From: Bartonella rattaustraliani AUST/NH4
GTDB taxonomy: Bacteria; Pseudomonadota; Alphaproteobacteria; Rhizobiales; Rhizobiaceae
DNA length: 39,746 nt
Direction of reading: 5' to 3'
Assembly: GCF_000312565.1 (NCBI RefSeq)
Contig: NZ_CALW02000014.1
Coordinates: 1 to 39,746, forward strand
Shown here in pieces: positions 28,391 through 38,407 of the stretch. The position numbers and the translations under genes were made by a program. The first letter of the stretch is position 1, and every line of letters starts with the position of its first letter. Under the pieces are notes generated by a model. The model did no database searches and had not been told where the DNA came from. It was given only the letters and a program-made list of their open reading frames with translations.

Positions 28391-29461
28391 GTGATTAGAA
28401 TTTCTGTAGATGTGATGGGCGGTGATTATGGTCCGGAAGTAACGATTGCAGGAGCCGCAATTGTACAAAAACATTTGCCAGATGTTCGTTTTCTGTTTTA
28501 TGGGGTCGATGAAGTTGCTAAGCCTGTTTTAAAAAAATACCCTTATTTGGCAGCTGTTTCGTGTTTTTTTCCTACAGAAAGTTATACACGTATGGATGAG
28601 AGGCCAAGTCAGGCATTGCGTAATGGGCGCGGTAAGTCATCAATGTGGTATGCAATTGAAGCGGTAAAAAATGGTGAAGCTGATGCATGCATTTCTGCTG
28701 GAAATACTGGTGCGCTTATGGCAATGTCCTATTTTTGTCTCAAGATGATGGCTGAAGCAGAGCGTCCTGGGATTGCAGGAATTTGGCCAACACTTCGCAA
28801 TGAGAGCATTGTTTTAGATATTGGGGCGACGATTGGGGCATCTGCGAGCCAGTTGGTAGATTTGGCGGTTATGGGAGCAGGTATGTTTCGCGCCTTATAT
28901 CACACAGAAAGGCCAAGTGTGGGACTTTTAAATGTAGGTGTTGAAGAAGTTAAAGGTCTTTATGCGATAAAAAAGGCTGGAATGATATTGCGTGAAGTGC
29001 AATTAGAAGGATTAGAATATAAGGGATTTGTTGAAGGAAATGACATTGGAAAAGGAACCGTAGATGTTGTTGTGACAGAAGGGTTTTCTGGTAATATTGC
29101 TTTAAAAACAGCAGAAGGAACGGCGCGGCAGATAGCAGAGATTTTAAACTCTGCATTGCGAAGTTCCTTTTTAACATCTCTTGGTTATTTTTTATCGCGG
29201 GGTGCTTTTCGTACACTGAAACATAAAATGGATCCCGATAGGGTGAATGGTGGAGTTCTGTTAGGCTTAAACGGTGTTGTTATAAAAAGCCATGGCAGTG
29301 CTAATGCTAATGGTTTTGCCTCTGCTATTCGTGTTGGTTATGAGATGGTTAGCAATGGGCTTTTAAAAAAAATAGCGCTTGATTTACGGCAGTTTCATGA
29401 GAATAAAGATGTGCTTTTTGATCAAGAAGATGAAACGGCGGTCAATGGGTACAACATATGA
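28391..29461 (+). CDS. plsX: Phosphate acyltransferase PlsX
   Basis: 356 residues from the GTG at 28391, which gives the family start (M)[15 protein letters not shown]. An upstream in-frame GTG at 28376 adds five residues with no family support. Other landmarks are [37 protein letters not shown] and [18 protein letters not shown]. It makes acyl-phosphate from acyl-ACP, the first step of the PlsX/PlsY phospholipid route. It is directly followed by fabH (49 bp). Confidence 0.94.
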   Translation: MIRISVDVMGGDYGPEVTIAGAAIVQKHLPDVRFLFYGVDEVAKPVLKKYPYLAAVSCFFPTESYTRMDERPSQALRNGRGKSSMWYAIEAVKNGEADACISAGNTGALMAMSYFCLKMMAEAERPGIAGIWPTLRNESIVLDIGATIGASASQLVDLAVMGAGMFRALYHTERPSVGLLNVGVEEVKGLYAIKKAGMILREVQLEGLEYKGFVEGNDIGKGTVDVVVTEGFSGNIALKTAEGTARQIAEILNSALRSSFLTSLGYFLSRGAFRTLKHKMDPDRVNGGVLLGLNGVVIKSHGSANANGFASAIRVGYEMVSNGLLKKIALDLRQFHENKDVLFDQEDETAVNGYNI

Positions 29462-29510
29462 TAAAATTGTATAATATAAATGAAAAATCTTAGAAAAAGG
29501 TCAGGAGCGA

Positions 29511-30485
29511 ATGATTCGATCCATTATACGTGGTATAGGGAGTGCTTTGCCCAAGAAAAGCTTGTCGAATGATGAGATTACGAAGTTTGTTGAAACATCA
29601 GATTCATGGATTGTTCAGCGTACAGGAATACATCAGCGTTACATTGCCAGTGAAAATGAAACAACAGTTTCTCTAAGTGTTGAAGCGGCACAAGCAGCGC
29701 TTGTAGACGCTGGTCTGACAATAAAAGATATTGATTGTCTTATTTTGGCAACCTCAACACCAAATCGTACTTTTCCTGCTTCTGCTGTTGAAATTCAGCA
29801 TGCCTTGGGAATGTGCCATGGATTTGCTTTTGATATTCAAGCGGTTTGCTCTGGTTTTATTTTTGCTTTAACAACCGGGGATGTCTATTTACGCAGCCGC
29901 GCAGTCAAGAGAATGTTAGTTATCGGCGCTGATACATTTTCTCGCATTTTAGATTGGAAAGATCGCACGACATGTGTTTTATTTGGTGATGGTGCGGGGG
30001 CTGCTGTTTTGGAAGCACAGGAAAGTGAGGGTAATATTTCTTTTGATCGTGGTATATTATCTGCAAAATTACGCTCTGATGGTACGTATATGGATAAGTT
30101 GTATGTTGATGGTGGTCCTTCAACAACGCAAACAACCGGCTATTTGCGTATGGAAGGACGAGAAGTTTTTAAATATGCAGTTGGTATGATTACGGATGTG
30201 GTAGATGATTGTTTTGCTGCTGCGGGTATGGATTCTTCACAATTGGATTGGTTTGTGCCTCATCAGGCCAATAAACGGATTATTGAAGCCTCTGCTAAAA
30301 AATTGGGAATTTCCATAGATAAGGTTGTGATTACCGTTGATCGACATGGTAATACATCTGCAGCATCTGTTCCATTGGCTTTAACAACGGCTGTTAGTGA
30401 TGGAAGAATTAAAAAAGGAGATCTCATTATGTTAGAAGCTATGGGAGGTGGTTTTACATGGGGAGCAGTTCTTATTCGTTGGTAG
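29511..30485 (+). CDS. fabH: 3-oxoacyl-ACP synthase III (FabH)
   Basis: 324 residues with the full catalytic triad: C113 (DIQAVCSGF), H251 (VPHQANKRI) and N281 ([10 protein letters not shown]). The N-terminal [12 protein letters not shown] and C-terminal [16 protein letters not shown] are canonical. It condenses acetyl-CoA with malonyl-ACP to start fatty-acid synthesis. Shine-Dalgarno AGGAG lies just before the ATG. It lies between plsX and ihfA. Confidence 0.96.
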   Translation: MIRSIIRGIGSALPKKSLSNDEITKFVETSDSWIVQRTGIHQRYIASENETTVSLSVEAAQAALVDAGLTIKDIDCLILATSTPNRTFPASAVEIQHALGMCHGFAFDIQAVCSGFIFALTTGDVYLRSRAVKRMLVIGADTFSRILDWKDRTTCVLFGDGAGAAVLEAQESEGNISFDRGILSAKLRSDGTYMDKLYVDGGPSTTQTTGYLRMEGREVFKYAVGMITDVVDDCFAAAGMDSSQLDWFVPHQANKRIIEASAKKLGISIDKVVITVDRHGNTSAASVPLALTTAVSDGRIKKGDLIMLEAMGGGFTWGAVLIRW

Positions 30486-30562
30486 ACTATGATCGCTTGA
30501 CCATATTGGAATAAAACGTATAAGTCACTTTGTAATTTTTAATATTTGAATGGGTGGTTATA

Positions 30563-30874
30563 ATGGCAAGTAAAACAGTAACGCGTGCAGATTTAGCGAG
30601 CGTAGTTTGTAAACGAGTGGGCTTGTCACACACAGAATCAGCAGCTTTGGTTGAATTGGTTTTGGATGAAATTTGCAATTCACTTGTAAGAGGTGAGGCG
30701 GTTAAATTATCTTCTTTTGCGACTTTTCAAGTTCGCGATAAAAATGAACGTGTAGGGCGTAATCCAAAAACTGGTGTTGAAGCGCCTATACCTTCGCGGC
30801 GTGTTGTGACATTTAAGGCTGCCAATGTGCTCAAACAAAGAATTTTAGATTCACATCGCACAAGACAGGGATGA
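30563..30874 (+). CDS. ihfA: Integration host factor subunit alpha
   Basis: 103 residues from the ATG at 30563 (the frame is open three codons further up). The HU/IHF fold has [30 protein letters not shown] and the DNA-contacting arm [26 protein letters not shown], including the intercalating proline. It pairs with IhfB to bend DNA by about 160 degrees, and serves replication, recombination and phage integration. It precedes the MerR-type gene as in most alphaproteobacteria. A hairpin AAGCCTTG-CGA-CAAGGTTT lies at 30887-30905. Confidence 0.95.
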   Translation: MASKTVTRADLASVVCKRVGLSHTESAALVELVLDEICNSLVRGEAVKLSSFATFQVRDKNERVGRNPKTGVEAPIPSRRVVTFKAANVLKQRILDSHRTRQG

Positions 30875-31083
30875 TATCACATGAATAAGCCTTGCGACAA
30901 GGTTTGGCATTTGTTAAGAGAAATTGCATAAAAGCACGTTTTAAGTTTTGTTTTAAGCAAAAGGCCTTTGTGTTGAAATGCAGCCAAGTTATGGTCTTAT
31001 TTTTGACCTCTCTTGTTGAGAGCATGAGACTTGATAAATCGTTATGAAATCATTCGCAGTGTATTAAATTAAGGTGTTGCAAA

Positions 31084-31587
31084 ATGGATAAGAGCTCCGA
31101 TGCTTTTCGCACAATCAGTGAAGTCGCTGAATTGTTGGAGCTTCCGCAGCATGTTTTAAGATTCTGGGAAACGCGTTTTAAGCAGATTAAACCAATGAAG
31201 CGTGGCGGAGGAAGACGTTATTATCGCCCAGCTGATGTTGATTTGCTTAATGGTATTAAACAGTTACTGTATGATCAGGGTTATACGATAAAGGGTGTGC
31301 AGCGTCTTTTGAAAGAGAATGGTGTTGCCTTTGTCACGGCGTTTGGTAATGGCAATCTTGAGGCGATGAATGTTGTAATAGAAAAAAAACATGCAGGAAA
31401 AACTTCTGAACTTATTAACGATAAGCTTAAAAAATCTTCTTTTGGGCTTTTAAGTTTTATGAAGAATGAAGCTGAAGCATCTGTTGGTGCACCGCATGCT
31501 TATAAAGATAAGAGTGATGAAGCATTGTTGCAGGAAATACTGTTTGAGTTGATTGAATGCAAACGCGTGCTTGATAGAGCAAGGTAA
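31084..31587 (+). CDS. MerR-family transcriptional regulator
   Basis: 167 residues. The N-terminal winged helix-turn-helix (about 8-80) has [25 protein letters not shown] and [19 protein letters not shown], typical of the CarA/MlrA-like MerR branch that sits beside ihfA in alphaproteobacteria. The C-terminal half is short and shows no metal-binding cysteines, so no effector can be named. Shine-Dalgarno AAGGTG precedes the ATG. The last codons and stop lie in a 14-bp tandem duplication. Confidence 0.9.
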   Translation: MDKSSDAFRTISEVAELLELPQHVLRFWETRFKQIKPMKRGGGRRYYRPADVDLLNGIKQLLYDQGYTIKGVQRLLKENGVAFVTAFGNGNLEAMNVVIEKKHAGKTSELINDKLKKSSFGLLSFMKNEAEASVGAPHAYKDKSDEALLQEILFELIECKRVLDRAR

Positions 31588-31603
31588 ATAGAGCAAGGTA
31601 AAA
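31576..31603 (+). repeat. 14-bp tandem duplication across the merR stop codon
   Basis: AGAGCAAGGTAAAT (31576-31589) is followed directly by AGAGCAAGGTAAAA (31590-31603). The first copy contains the merR-type stop, so the protein is unaffected. It runs into a weak AAAAGCGCTTTT hairpin with T-tract that may end transcription. Confidence 0.8.
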
Positions 31604-31644
31604 GCGCTTTTTTCACTTTTTTCTTTTTGGTGTATCTTCATTAT

Positions 31645-33624
31645 TTATTCTTTATTTATTAAACGACGCAAATCGGGTGGTGTAGCTTCATCTGTGAGTT
31701 GCGAAATTGCTTCTTCTATAGATAACAAGGTTTGATTTTGGCTTCCTAAACGGCGCATGTTCACGCTATTTGTTTCCGATTCGCGTTTGCCGCATACCAA
31801 AATAACAGGAACCTTTTGTACAGAATGGTCCCGTATTTTATAGTTAATTTTTTCATTCCGAAGATCTGATACTGCAGAAAGCCCGATAGCTTTAAGTTTT
31901 GCTGTTATTTTTTGGGCATATTCATTTGCCTCGGATGTAATTGTTGCAACAACAACTTGTTCAGGAGCAAGCCAAAGTGGCATATGACCAGAAAAATTTT
32001 CAATTAATACACCAAGAAAACGTTCCATTGATCCAAAAATGGCACGGTGAATCATAACCGGTTGACGTTTTTCTGAATCCTTATCAATATAGAATGCGCC
32101 AAAACGTTCAGGAAGATTAAAGTCTAATTGCGTTGTTCCACATTGCCATTCACGACCGATAGCATCTTTCAATGTATATTCAAATTTTGGACCATAAAAT
32201 GCACCTTCACCGGGAAGGATACTCGTTTTAACTTGTCCTGCAGATTTTGTCTCAATAGTTTGCAGAACGGATTCCATGATACTTTCGGCATGATCCCATA
32301 ATGCATCAGATCCCACTCGCTTTTCCGGACGTGTTGAAAGTTTAAGACTGATTTCTTTGAAACCAAAATCAGCGTAAGTTGATAAGATCAAATCATTAAT
32401 ACTAAGACATTCATCCGCTAACTGCTCATCGGTACAAAAGATATGCGCATCATCTTGTGTAAAACCACGTGCACGCATAAGACCATGGAGAGATCCAGAT
32501 GGCTCATAACGATGAACGAGACCAAATTCAGCAAGTCTTATAGGCAAATCACGATAAGATTTTAAACCATGTTTAAAAATCTGTACATGGCCGGGACAAT
32601 TCATTGGTTTAAGAGCGTAAACATTTTCACTCTTCCAATCTTCTGCTGCTGGAATTGTTTGGAACATATTCTCCTTATACCAGCCCCAATGGCCAGATGT
32701 TTTCCAAAATGACTTATCAAGTACTTGTGGTGCATTAACTTCGGCATATTGATGATCATCAAGACGTCTACGCATATAGTTTGTCAAGTTTTGGAACATT
32801 TTCCAGCCTTTTTTGTGCCAAAAAATCATTCCTGGTCCTTCTTCTTGAAAATGAAATAAATCCATTTCACGTCCTAAACGGCGATGATCACGTTTTTCAG
32901 CTTCTTCCAACATATGTAGGTAGGCTTTTAAGTCATTTTCATTTGCAAACGCTGTGCCATAAATTCTTGTGAGCATTGGATTATTGGCATCACCACGCCA
33001 ATAAGCACCTGCAACTTTCATGAGTTTGAAAGCATTGCCAATTTGCCCTGTAGACTGCATGTGTGGACCACGACAAAGGTCAAACCAATCACCTTGATAA
33101 TAAATTTTCAAATCTTGATTTTGGGGAATACTCTCAATAAGTTCAACTTTATAAAATTCACCTTTTTTAGTAAAAACTTCTTTTGCTTTTTCACGAGACC
33201 AAATCTCTTTTCTAAAAGGTTTATTGCGTTGAATAATTTCACGCATTTTCTTTTCAATGATGGTGAGATCATCTAATGTAAAAGGTTGCTGACGTGCAAA
33301 ATCATAATAAAAACCATTTTCGATAACGGGGCCTATTGTGACTTGTGTTTCAGGAAAAAGTTCTTGCACAGCTTCAGCTAGGACATGTGCGCAGTCATGA
33401 CGTATCAGTTCAAGAGCACGTGGATCTTCCCGGGTAATAATTTCTATTTGACCAGATTGTTCTAATGGGTCTGATAGATCATGCGTATTTCCATTGAGAT
33501 TATAAGCGACCGCTTTTTTTGCAAACGATTTAGAAATGGATTCTGCTAACTCCAAACCCGTCATTTTTGCGGGGTAATCACGTTTTGAGCCATCAGGAAA
33601 AGAAAGAGAAACAGAGACAGACAT
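31645..33624 (-). CDS. thrS: Threonyl-tRNA synthetase
   Basis: 659 residues from the ATG at 33624, chosen because AAGGAG lies upstream; the frame extends to 33672 without support. Domains are TGS (1-60), the editing domain with [10 protein letters not shown] (76-85) and YYDF, the class II core, and an anticodon-binding C-terminus (about 555-650). Zinc ligands C343 (MNCPGH), H394 (DDAH) and H526 ([13 protein letters not shown]) are all present. It charges tRNA-Thr and clears Ser-tRNA-Thr. No leader T-box or operator structure was recognised. Confidence 0.96.
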   Translation of the reverse strand: MSVSVSLSFPDGSKRDYPAKMTGLELAESISKSFAKKAVAYNLNGNTHDLSDPLEQSGQIEIITREDPRALELIRHDCAHVLAEAVQELFPETQVTIGPVIENGFYYDFARQQPFTLDDLTIIEKKMREIIQRNKPFRKEIWSREKAKEVFTKKGEFYKVELIESIPQNQDLKIYYQGDWFDLCRGPHMQSTGQIGNAFKLMKVAGAYWRGDANNPMLTRIYGTAFANENDLKAYLHMLEEAEKRDHRRLGREMDLFHFQEEGPGMIFWHKKGWKMFQNLTNYMRRRLDDHQYAEVNAPQVLDKSFWKTSGHWGWYKENMFQTIPAAEDWKSENVYALKPMNCPGHVQIFKHGLKSYRDLPIRLAEFGLVHRYEPSGSLHGLMRARGFTQDDAHIFCTDEQLADECLSINDLILSTYADFGFKEISLKLSTRPEKRVGSDALWDHAESIMESVLQTIETKSAGQVKTSILPGEGAFYGPKFEYTLKDAIGREWQCGTTQLDFNLPERFGAFYIDKDSEKRQPVMIHRAIFGSMERFLGVLIENFSGHMPLWLAPEQVVVATITSEANEYAQKITAKLKAIGLSAVSDLRNEKINYKIRDHSVQKVPVILVCGKRESETNSVNMRRLGSQNQTLLSIEEAISQLTDEATPPDLRRLINKE

Positions 33625-33739
33625 AAAATACTCCTTTAATCCAATTCCGCTAACGATTGCGGATGGTGTCATGAAAATTTAGTCATCATTTAAATTTATA
33701 GACTGATTTTTTATCAATATGCATAAAAAAAGGAAAGAA

Positions 33740-34115
33740 TTATTTGGTGTGTTTTGCAGAAATTTTCCAGTAGCGCCAAGGTTTATAAAAACAACAATAA
33801 CTTTCGAGTCTGGTAGGGACTGGATCAAAGCCTGCTGTTCCCAAAGGGCCACAACGTATAAGACGAAAAAAACCCAATCCATGCACCTGCCCACAGTCCG
33901 TGACGTGCGATGGCTTCATAAGTATATTCTGAACAGGTTGGCATATGGCGACATTGATTTCCTATCAAGTTAGAAAGTGTTATTTGATAGAGGCGTATCA
34001 AGAAAATTCCCAATAATCGTCCAGGTGTTTTTTGCCAATGACCTGTATAATTTCGCGTTTGTTTTTTGTTTTGTCGAGAAGGTGACTTTTTTCGTTGAGA
34101 GGATGGTTTTAGCAT
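33740..34115 (-). pseudogene. yidD: Membrane protein insertion factor YidD, frameshifted in a T7 run
   Basis: The first frame gives LGIFLIRLYQITLSNLIGNQ, CRHMPTCSEYTYEAIARHGL and WAGAWIGFF, the YidD core with its conserved cysteines. At seven Ts (33866-33872 on the plus strand as As) it leaves frame and stops at 33825. With six Ts it continues RLIRCGPLGTAGFDPVPTRL and ends at 33740, a normal YidD C-terminus, for about 124 residues. YidD aids YidC-dependent membrane insertion. Its ATG overlaps the stop of the upstream IscU-like gene (ATGCTAA). It could be genuine decay, slippage rescue or a homopolymer miscall. Confidence 0.8.
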
Positions 34116-34555
34116 TTATTTTTTTCGATTTGTTTAATACATTCTACTGTGGCATCAAAGGTGAGCATTGTCGAGGCATGGCGTGTTTTATAGTCCTTAA
34201 TGGGCTGTAAATCAGAAAAGGCTTCAAAGGGAGTGGAAGGAGGAGTCCCGTTTTGTGTTAACATTTGATAGATCGTTTCGCGTAGTACTTTAATACTTTG
34301 TGTTGTTTGCCCGATGATATGAGAGGCTAAAAGTGAAGCTGAAGCTTGTCCTAACACGCATGTATGGACTTCATGAGCAAAATCTATCACACTGTCATTT
34401 TCTACTTTTAGATCTACAATAACGGTTGAACCACAAAGGCGTGCGTGCTTCTTTGATGTTGCATCTGGATTATGAAGGCGTCCAATTCTGCTTATATGCG
34501 CGGCATATTGAAGTATTTTATCATTATAAATGTTATCAATGATATTATCAATCAT
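34109..34555 (-). CDS. IscU/NifU-like iron-sulfur scaffold family protein
   Basis: 148 residues resembling the IscU/SufU fold. Two of the three cluster cysteines are present, C41 (ARLCGSTV) and C66 (HTCVLGQASASLL). The third, normally in an RxxCA context, is replaced: the site reads KTRHASTMLTFDA. This variant sits between yidD and folE. The missing ligand argues against a standard housekeeping scaffold role. Function unknown. It overlaps yidD by 7 bp and diverges from folE. Confidence 0.8.
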   Translation of the reverse strand: MIDNIIDNIYNDKILQYAAHISRIGRLHNPDATSKKHARLCGSTVIVDLKVENDSVIDFAHEVHTCVLGQASASLLASHIIGQTTQSIKVLRETIYQMLTQNGTPPSTPFEAFSDLQPIKDYKTRHASTMLTFDATVECIKQIEKNKC

Positions 34556-34680
34556 ACGCTCTTACCTGAAATTTCGAAAATCGTGATTGTTTAAGCTTTT
34601 CATTCGCTTATATAGAGATTATATAAAATGAAATGAAGGTATAGCAAATGCTTTGTATAAAATTAGCTTGGAGTTTTTAA

Positions 34681-35316
34681 ATGTGTAATGTTTTTGAAGG
34701 AGGTACCTCAGACCCACTTTCATCAGGGACAAGTTTATCTGAGAGCGCGCGCCCTCGTTTTGAGGAGGTTGAAGCTGCGATTCGTACGTTGCTCTTATGG
34801 GTGGGGGAAGATCCAAACAGAGAAGGGCTTATTGATACTCCAAAGCGTGTCGCTCAGGCGTATGGTGAGCTCTTTGCTGGCTATAACAAATCGGTTGAAG
34901 AAATATTAGGAACGGTTTTTGAAGAAATTTCAGGATATCATGAAGCGATAATTGTTAAAAATATTCCTTTTTATTCCCATTGCGAACATCATATGATTCC
35001 CATTGTTGGGAAAGCGCATATCGGGTACTTTCCTGATACAAAAATTGTTGGTCTTTCAAAAATTGCGCGTGTTGTTGATATTTTTTCTCGTCGTTTACAA
35101 ACACAAGAAGCGATGACAGCTCAAATAGCATATGCTTTAGAAGAATATTTGAAACCTCGTGGACTTGCGGTTTTGATTGAAGCTGAGCATATGTGCATGG
35201 CTATGAGAGGAATCCAAAAGCAAGGTTCGACAACGGTTACAACGAGTTTTCATGGTTGTTATGAAGAAGATCAAAGCGCACATGTGGACTTTATGACGAT
35301 AATTCAAAAGCCGTAA
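34681..35316 (+). CDS. folE: GTP cyclohydrolase I (FolE)
   Basis: 211 residues. The zinc site is C101 and H104 ([18 protein letters not shown]) with C172 (MCMAMRG), matching E. coli C110/H113/C181. Other landmarks are [19 protein letters not shown] and [21 protein letters not shown]. It converts GTP to dihydroneopterin triphosphate, the first step of folate synthesis. The 20-residue N-terminal extension is variable in the family. Confidence 0.95.
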   Translation: MCNVFEGGTSDPLSSGTSLSESARPRFEEVEAAIRTLLLWVGEDPNREGLIDTPKRVAQAYGELFAGYNKSVEEILGTVFEEISGYHEAIIVKNIPFYSHCEHHMIPIVGKAHIGYFPDTKIVGLSKIARVVDIFSRRLQTQEAMTAQIAYALEEYLKPRGLAVLIEAEHMCMAMRGIQKQGSTTVTTSFHGCYEEDQSAHVDFMTIIQKP

Positions 35317-35446
35317 TCTCATATTAAAATGATTTATATTAGACTATAAGGTGCTTAGGGAAAATAAATCATGGGAAAGTGAAAATAGGCTTGTACCTTT
35401 CTTTGTGATTTGTTAAAGCCAGAAGTTAGTATGTTTTTTACCACGT

Positions 35447-35531
35447 GCGGTCGTGGCGGAATTGGTAGACGCGCAGCGTTGAGGTCGCTGTGGGGCAACC
35501 CGTGGAAGTTCGAGTCTTCTCGACCGCACCA
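35447..35531 (+). tRNA. tRNA-Leu (anticodon GAG)
   Basis: Class II tRNA: acceptor GCGGTCG/CGACCGC, anticodon stem CAGCG/CGCTG around TTGAGGT (GAG), long variable arm TGGGGCAACCCG, T arm GGAAG-TTCGAGT-CTTCT. The discriminator A is followed by an encoded CCA (35529-35531). tRNA-Leu genes are common integration sites, and an integrase-like remnant lies 145 bp downstream. Confidence 0.97.
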
Positions 35532-35971
35532 CTTGTAGATTTTCTACAATATCATTTAGTGTTGTTGTTTTTTATCTTTTTTGTTTATCATTGTTTTTAT
35601 TTAATTAATGTCTTTTACACACGACTTTGATATCTGATGAATCTGTCAAAAGTGCAATTCAAAAGGTGGTTTTAAAGTGATTAGGAAAACAAGAATACGT
35701 GATAGATTATCCGCTTTATCTGTAAAAAATTTTCCTAAAGGTAAATATGCGAATGGAGTAGGGTTATGGCGTATCAAAACCACACCACTTATGTTCGTGA
35801 TAGAGCTATCAGTATAACTATGAAGGGGACTGTGTTGCGTATTGTAGTGAGATTTTTACGCGTTTTGGGCAATTCCATTTCAATTGGATGGAAATTTTGT
35901 TTTTTGCTTATCGTCTAAGAATATTGTAATCTTAGGGAGATTAAATCTTTTCGATAAAGCTTGGTGGTATT
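35532..35971. other. Gap after tRNA-Leu holding an integrase-like remnant
   Basis: Apart from the remnant at 35677-35817 there is only a 50-codon overlapping ORF (35766-35918, starting MAYQNHTTYV), which may be chance. I looked for a second copy of the tRNA 3' end as an attachment site and saw none in the window. Confidence 0.5.
35677..35817 (+). pseudogene. Remnant of a tyrosine-integrase N-terminus
   Basis: A 46-codon frame from GTG includes DRLSALSVKNFPKGKYANGV followed by GLWRIK. This resembles the start of phage integrases with the DUF4102 arm-binding domain (pattern L-S/T-A-L-x-V-K ... G-x-Y/H-A-D-G-x-G-L-W/Y). It stops soon after, with no catalytic domain. Its place right after tRNA-Leu(GAG), in the sense usual for such integrases, suggests the relic of an element once inserted in that tRNA. 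It is unrelated in sequence to the integrase at 38.4-39.5 kb. Confidence 0.55.
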
Positions 35972-37165
35972 GTGGTAAGAAATACGGTTTTAAAGTCTTG
36001 TGCATTCTTTATTTGCGTTTCGTTGTTAATAGCATGTAGTCGGTCGCGTGCTGTGCTTTGGCATGGAGTACATGCAACACCATCTATGGTTGCTACGCAA
36101 AGGGAAGTTGAAGGTGGGCCGATTCTTCCGAAAGCTATTATTCCAGTGTATGTTGCAACAAGTCGTATGAGGCAAAACAGCTATTCTCAACCCTATGGGG
36201 CAGAGCGGTCCAATAAGGTATCTTATAACCGCGTTGACATAGGAATTCCTCAACAACATATGAAGGGTATGGTAGAGATAAACGCGTATAAGCCTACTCA
36301 TGATAAATATTTTGCAGCAGTAGCATTGCAAAAATACGATAATAAGGAACAGTTTAAGCAGCAATTAAATGCTGCTTTAGCAAAAAAGCCAAAAGGAAAA
36401 AGAGAAATTTTTCTTTTTATTCACGGCTATAATAACAATTTTGCAGATGGAACATTTCGTACGGCTCAGTTTACGTACGATTATTCTTTAGATGTTGTTG
36501 CTGTGCACTATTCGTGGCCCTCTGCAGGCTCAGTACCTCTTTATATTTATGACCGTGATAGCGCTAATTTTGCACGTGATGGACTGATAGAGCTTTTAAC
36601 ACTCATAAGCGAAACCGATGCTGATCAGATTTCTGTTATTGCACATTCTATGGGTAATTTTATCATAATGGAAGCATTTAGAACTTTGGCATTACAGGGA
36701 AAATATAAACCTATTCGTCGTATGACAAGTTTCTTAATGGCAGCGCCAGACATTGATGTTGATGTGTTTGAACGTCAACTTAATGATATTAAGAAATTGC
36801 CTCAACCAACTGCTATTTTAGTCTCTCGTGCGGATAAAGCACTCGCTGTTTCAGGGCGTCTTACGGGAGGGCACCACCGTGTGGGGGATGGTTTTGATAT
36901 CGACATGTTGCGTAAAAATGGAATAGCTATCCTCGACTTTTCTAATGTCGATGGTGGAGCACATAATGTCTTTGCGTCATCACCAACATTGATGGCTCTT
37001 TCTCGCGAAGGTTCTTTGGCTTCAACAATTATGCAGGGTACGGAATTGTCGCCCAGTCAGGCACTTCTTGCTGATGGTAGTACTGTATTGGAGAAGACAA
37101 CCCATCTTATTCTTTATGCACCTATTCGTTTTTTAACTCCGTTGACCGCAATGACTCCACATTAA
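35972..37165 (+). CDS. Lipoprotein alpha/beta hydrolase (DUF900 family)
   Basis: 397 residues. The N-terminus is a lipoprotein signal (MVRNTVLKS, hydrophobic core, L-I-A-C with lipidated C22). The DUF900 hydrolase fold follows: HGYNNNF oxyanion loop (151-157), VHYSWPS, nucleophile S226 in VIAHSMGNF, candidate acid D288 (VSRADKAL) and H331 (DGGAHNVF). All three catalytic residues appear intact, unlike the hydrolase at 2434-3399. It is likely an envelope-anchored esterase with unknown substrate. The start is GTG at 35972; no strong Shine-Dalgarno is visible, so the start is somewhat uncertain, but the signal peptide supports it. Confidence 0.85.
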   Translation: MVRNTVLKSCAFFICVSLLIACSRSRAVLWHGVHATPSMVATQREVEGGPILPKAIIPVYVATSRMRQNSYSQPYGAERSNKVSYNRVDIGIPQQHMKGMVEINAYKPTHDKYFAAVALQKYDNKEQFKQQLNAALAKKPKGKREIFLFIHGYNNNFADGTFRTAQFTYDYSLDVVAVHYSWPSAGSVPLYIYDRDSANFARDGLIELLTLISETDADQISVIAHSMGNFIIMEAFRTLALQGKYKPIRRMTSFLMAAPDIDVDVFERQLNDIKKLPQPTAILVSRADKALAVSGRLTGGHHRVGDGFDIDMLRKNGIAILDFSNVDGGAHNVFASSPTLMALSREGSLASTIMQGTELSPSQALLADGSTVLEKTTHLILYAPIRFLTPLTAMTPH

Positions 37166-37300
37166 CTGTGAAAAGCAACAGAGTTTTTCGTCAATATTGT
37201 ATAGGTTATAAACGACATTCTTAGCATTTTCTTTAGAAGTGCTTTATACACTCAAAATAAATAGCGGAATGAATGTAAAGACTAATAATTAGGTGAGTTC

Positions 37301-37798
37301 ATGATGCTTGTCCAAAAATGTTATGCTAAGACATCTCATAAGTTAGTCGATTACTTTTCTCATTCTGCTGTGCAATTATTAAATATTCGTACTATGCTTT
37401 TGAAGGTGAGAGAAGGTAATATGGGGGAAAAAGCGAATTTATTGAATCAAATCGATTCTACAAAAAAACAGTTGGATGAGATAAGTTATGCTCTTCTTTT
37501 AGAATATCGTAAACGCCAAGAAAATGAGCGCTTTTTGAAACAAATTTTGCTCTCGATTTCTGATCAACTTTTTTCACTGAATAACGGTTTTAAGGAAACG
37601 GGACGCCTTTTTTTTCAGGAAATTAGGACGCTTCAATATCAGATGCAATGTTTTTATGAGGGCAGGGAGAAGCAGAGTTTATTGGATAGCCAAGAATTTT
37701 ATTCTTCGTCAAAAATTGATGAGGTCATTAAGCAGTTACAAAAAGCACGAGAAAAGCTTATCATTGAAAGCCCCCATCTTTTTGAACAAAAACATTAA
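37301..37798 (+). CDS. Unrecognised coiled-coil protein
   Basis: 165 residues that match no family I know. It is rich in K, E, Q and L. Helical heptad-like stretches lie at about 45-80 (LLNQIDSTKKQLDEISYALL) and 85-155. There is no membrane segment or signal. A Shine-Dalgarno-like AGGTGA precedes the ATG (the start could also be the next Met). It lies between the lipoprotein gene and the integrase-bearing region, so it may belong to accessory DNA. Codon use does not look different from the neighbours by eye. Confidence 0.6.
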   Translation: MMLVQKCYAKTSHKLVDYFSHSAVQLLNIRTMLLKVREGNMGEKANLLNQIDSTKKQLDEISYALLLEYRKRQENERFLKQILLSISDQLFSLNNGFKETGRLFFQEIRTLQYQMQCFYEGREKQSLLDSQEFYSSSKIDEVIKQLQKAREKLIIESPHLFEQKH

Positions 37799-38407
37799 GC
37801 TTTTGAAGAGAGATTTAGTTGAACAAAATACGCTGATTAAAAATATTTTCGATTTTGATAGGAAATAATGTAACCAAAATGTCATTCAAAGATAAACAGC
37901 TGTCATAATTTTTTATAATAAAATTTTATGATTTTATTTCGTTACATAACCACTCATACGTTTTCATATTTTGGACAGTCTCTTAATAGGGTTTGGCAGA
38001 ATCAAAGATTTATTAGTAAAGAAGGTGGCATTTTGCGATATGCATAGTTGAAATCATACACCTTTATCCCAGCTATCTTGTACTCTAGAAATATAAAAAT
38101 TAATAGGTTACATGAAGTAAAAAATGAAATAATGCCCAAAGAGAGAAGATTCACCCTTAGGAGGGATAAATTCTTCTCTAATTGTATCCCAAATGCGCTT
38201 TATGAAATGCTGTGTTTGAAACTTTATTCTCGCACCTATTATCTAGGTGTCCCGCACTCTTTAAAAAAGGCGAATAAAATGAATAAGTTATAAGGCATAA
38301 AAAGTGAAATGGTGGGCGATGAGGCAAATAAAAAATAAATACAATAAAATACTTACATATAATATGAGGGAATAGGCGAATCCTGATTCTATTATGTTTT
38401 TTTTCCT
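37799..38407. other. Hairpin-rich gap downstream of the integrase
   Basis: No convincing gene. It contains AGAGAAGA/TCTTCTCT (38142-38149 with 38172-38179), an overlapping GGGATA/TATCCC pair (38163-38168 with 38185-38190), CACCTA/TAGGTG (38233-38249), and an imperfect direct repeat of about 48 bp at 38096-38143 and 38276-38323 (about 33 of 48 positions equal, counted by eye). This is where an attachment site for the adjacent integrase might lie. Confidence 0.5.

Noticed and set aside
38048-38293. 81-codon plus-strand ORF
   Set aside because: Non-ATG start, no ribosome site, and it runs through strong hairpins and a direct repeat; probably chance.
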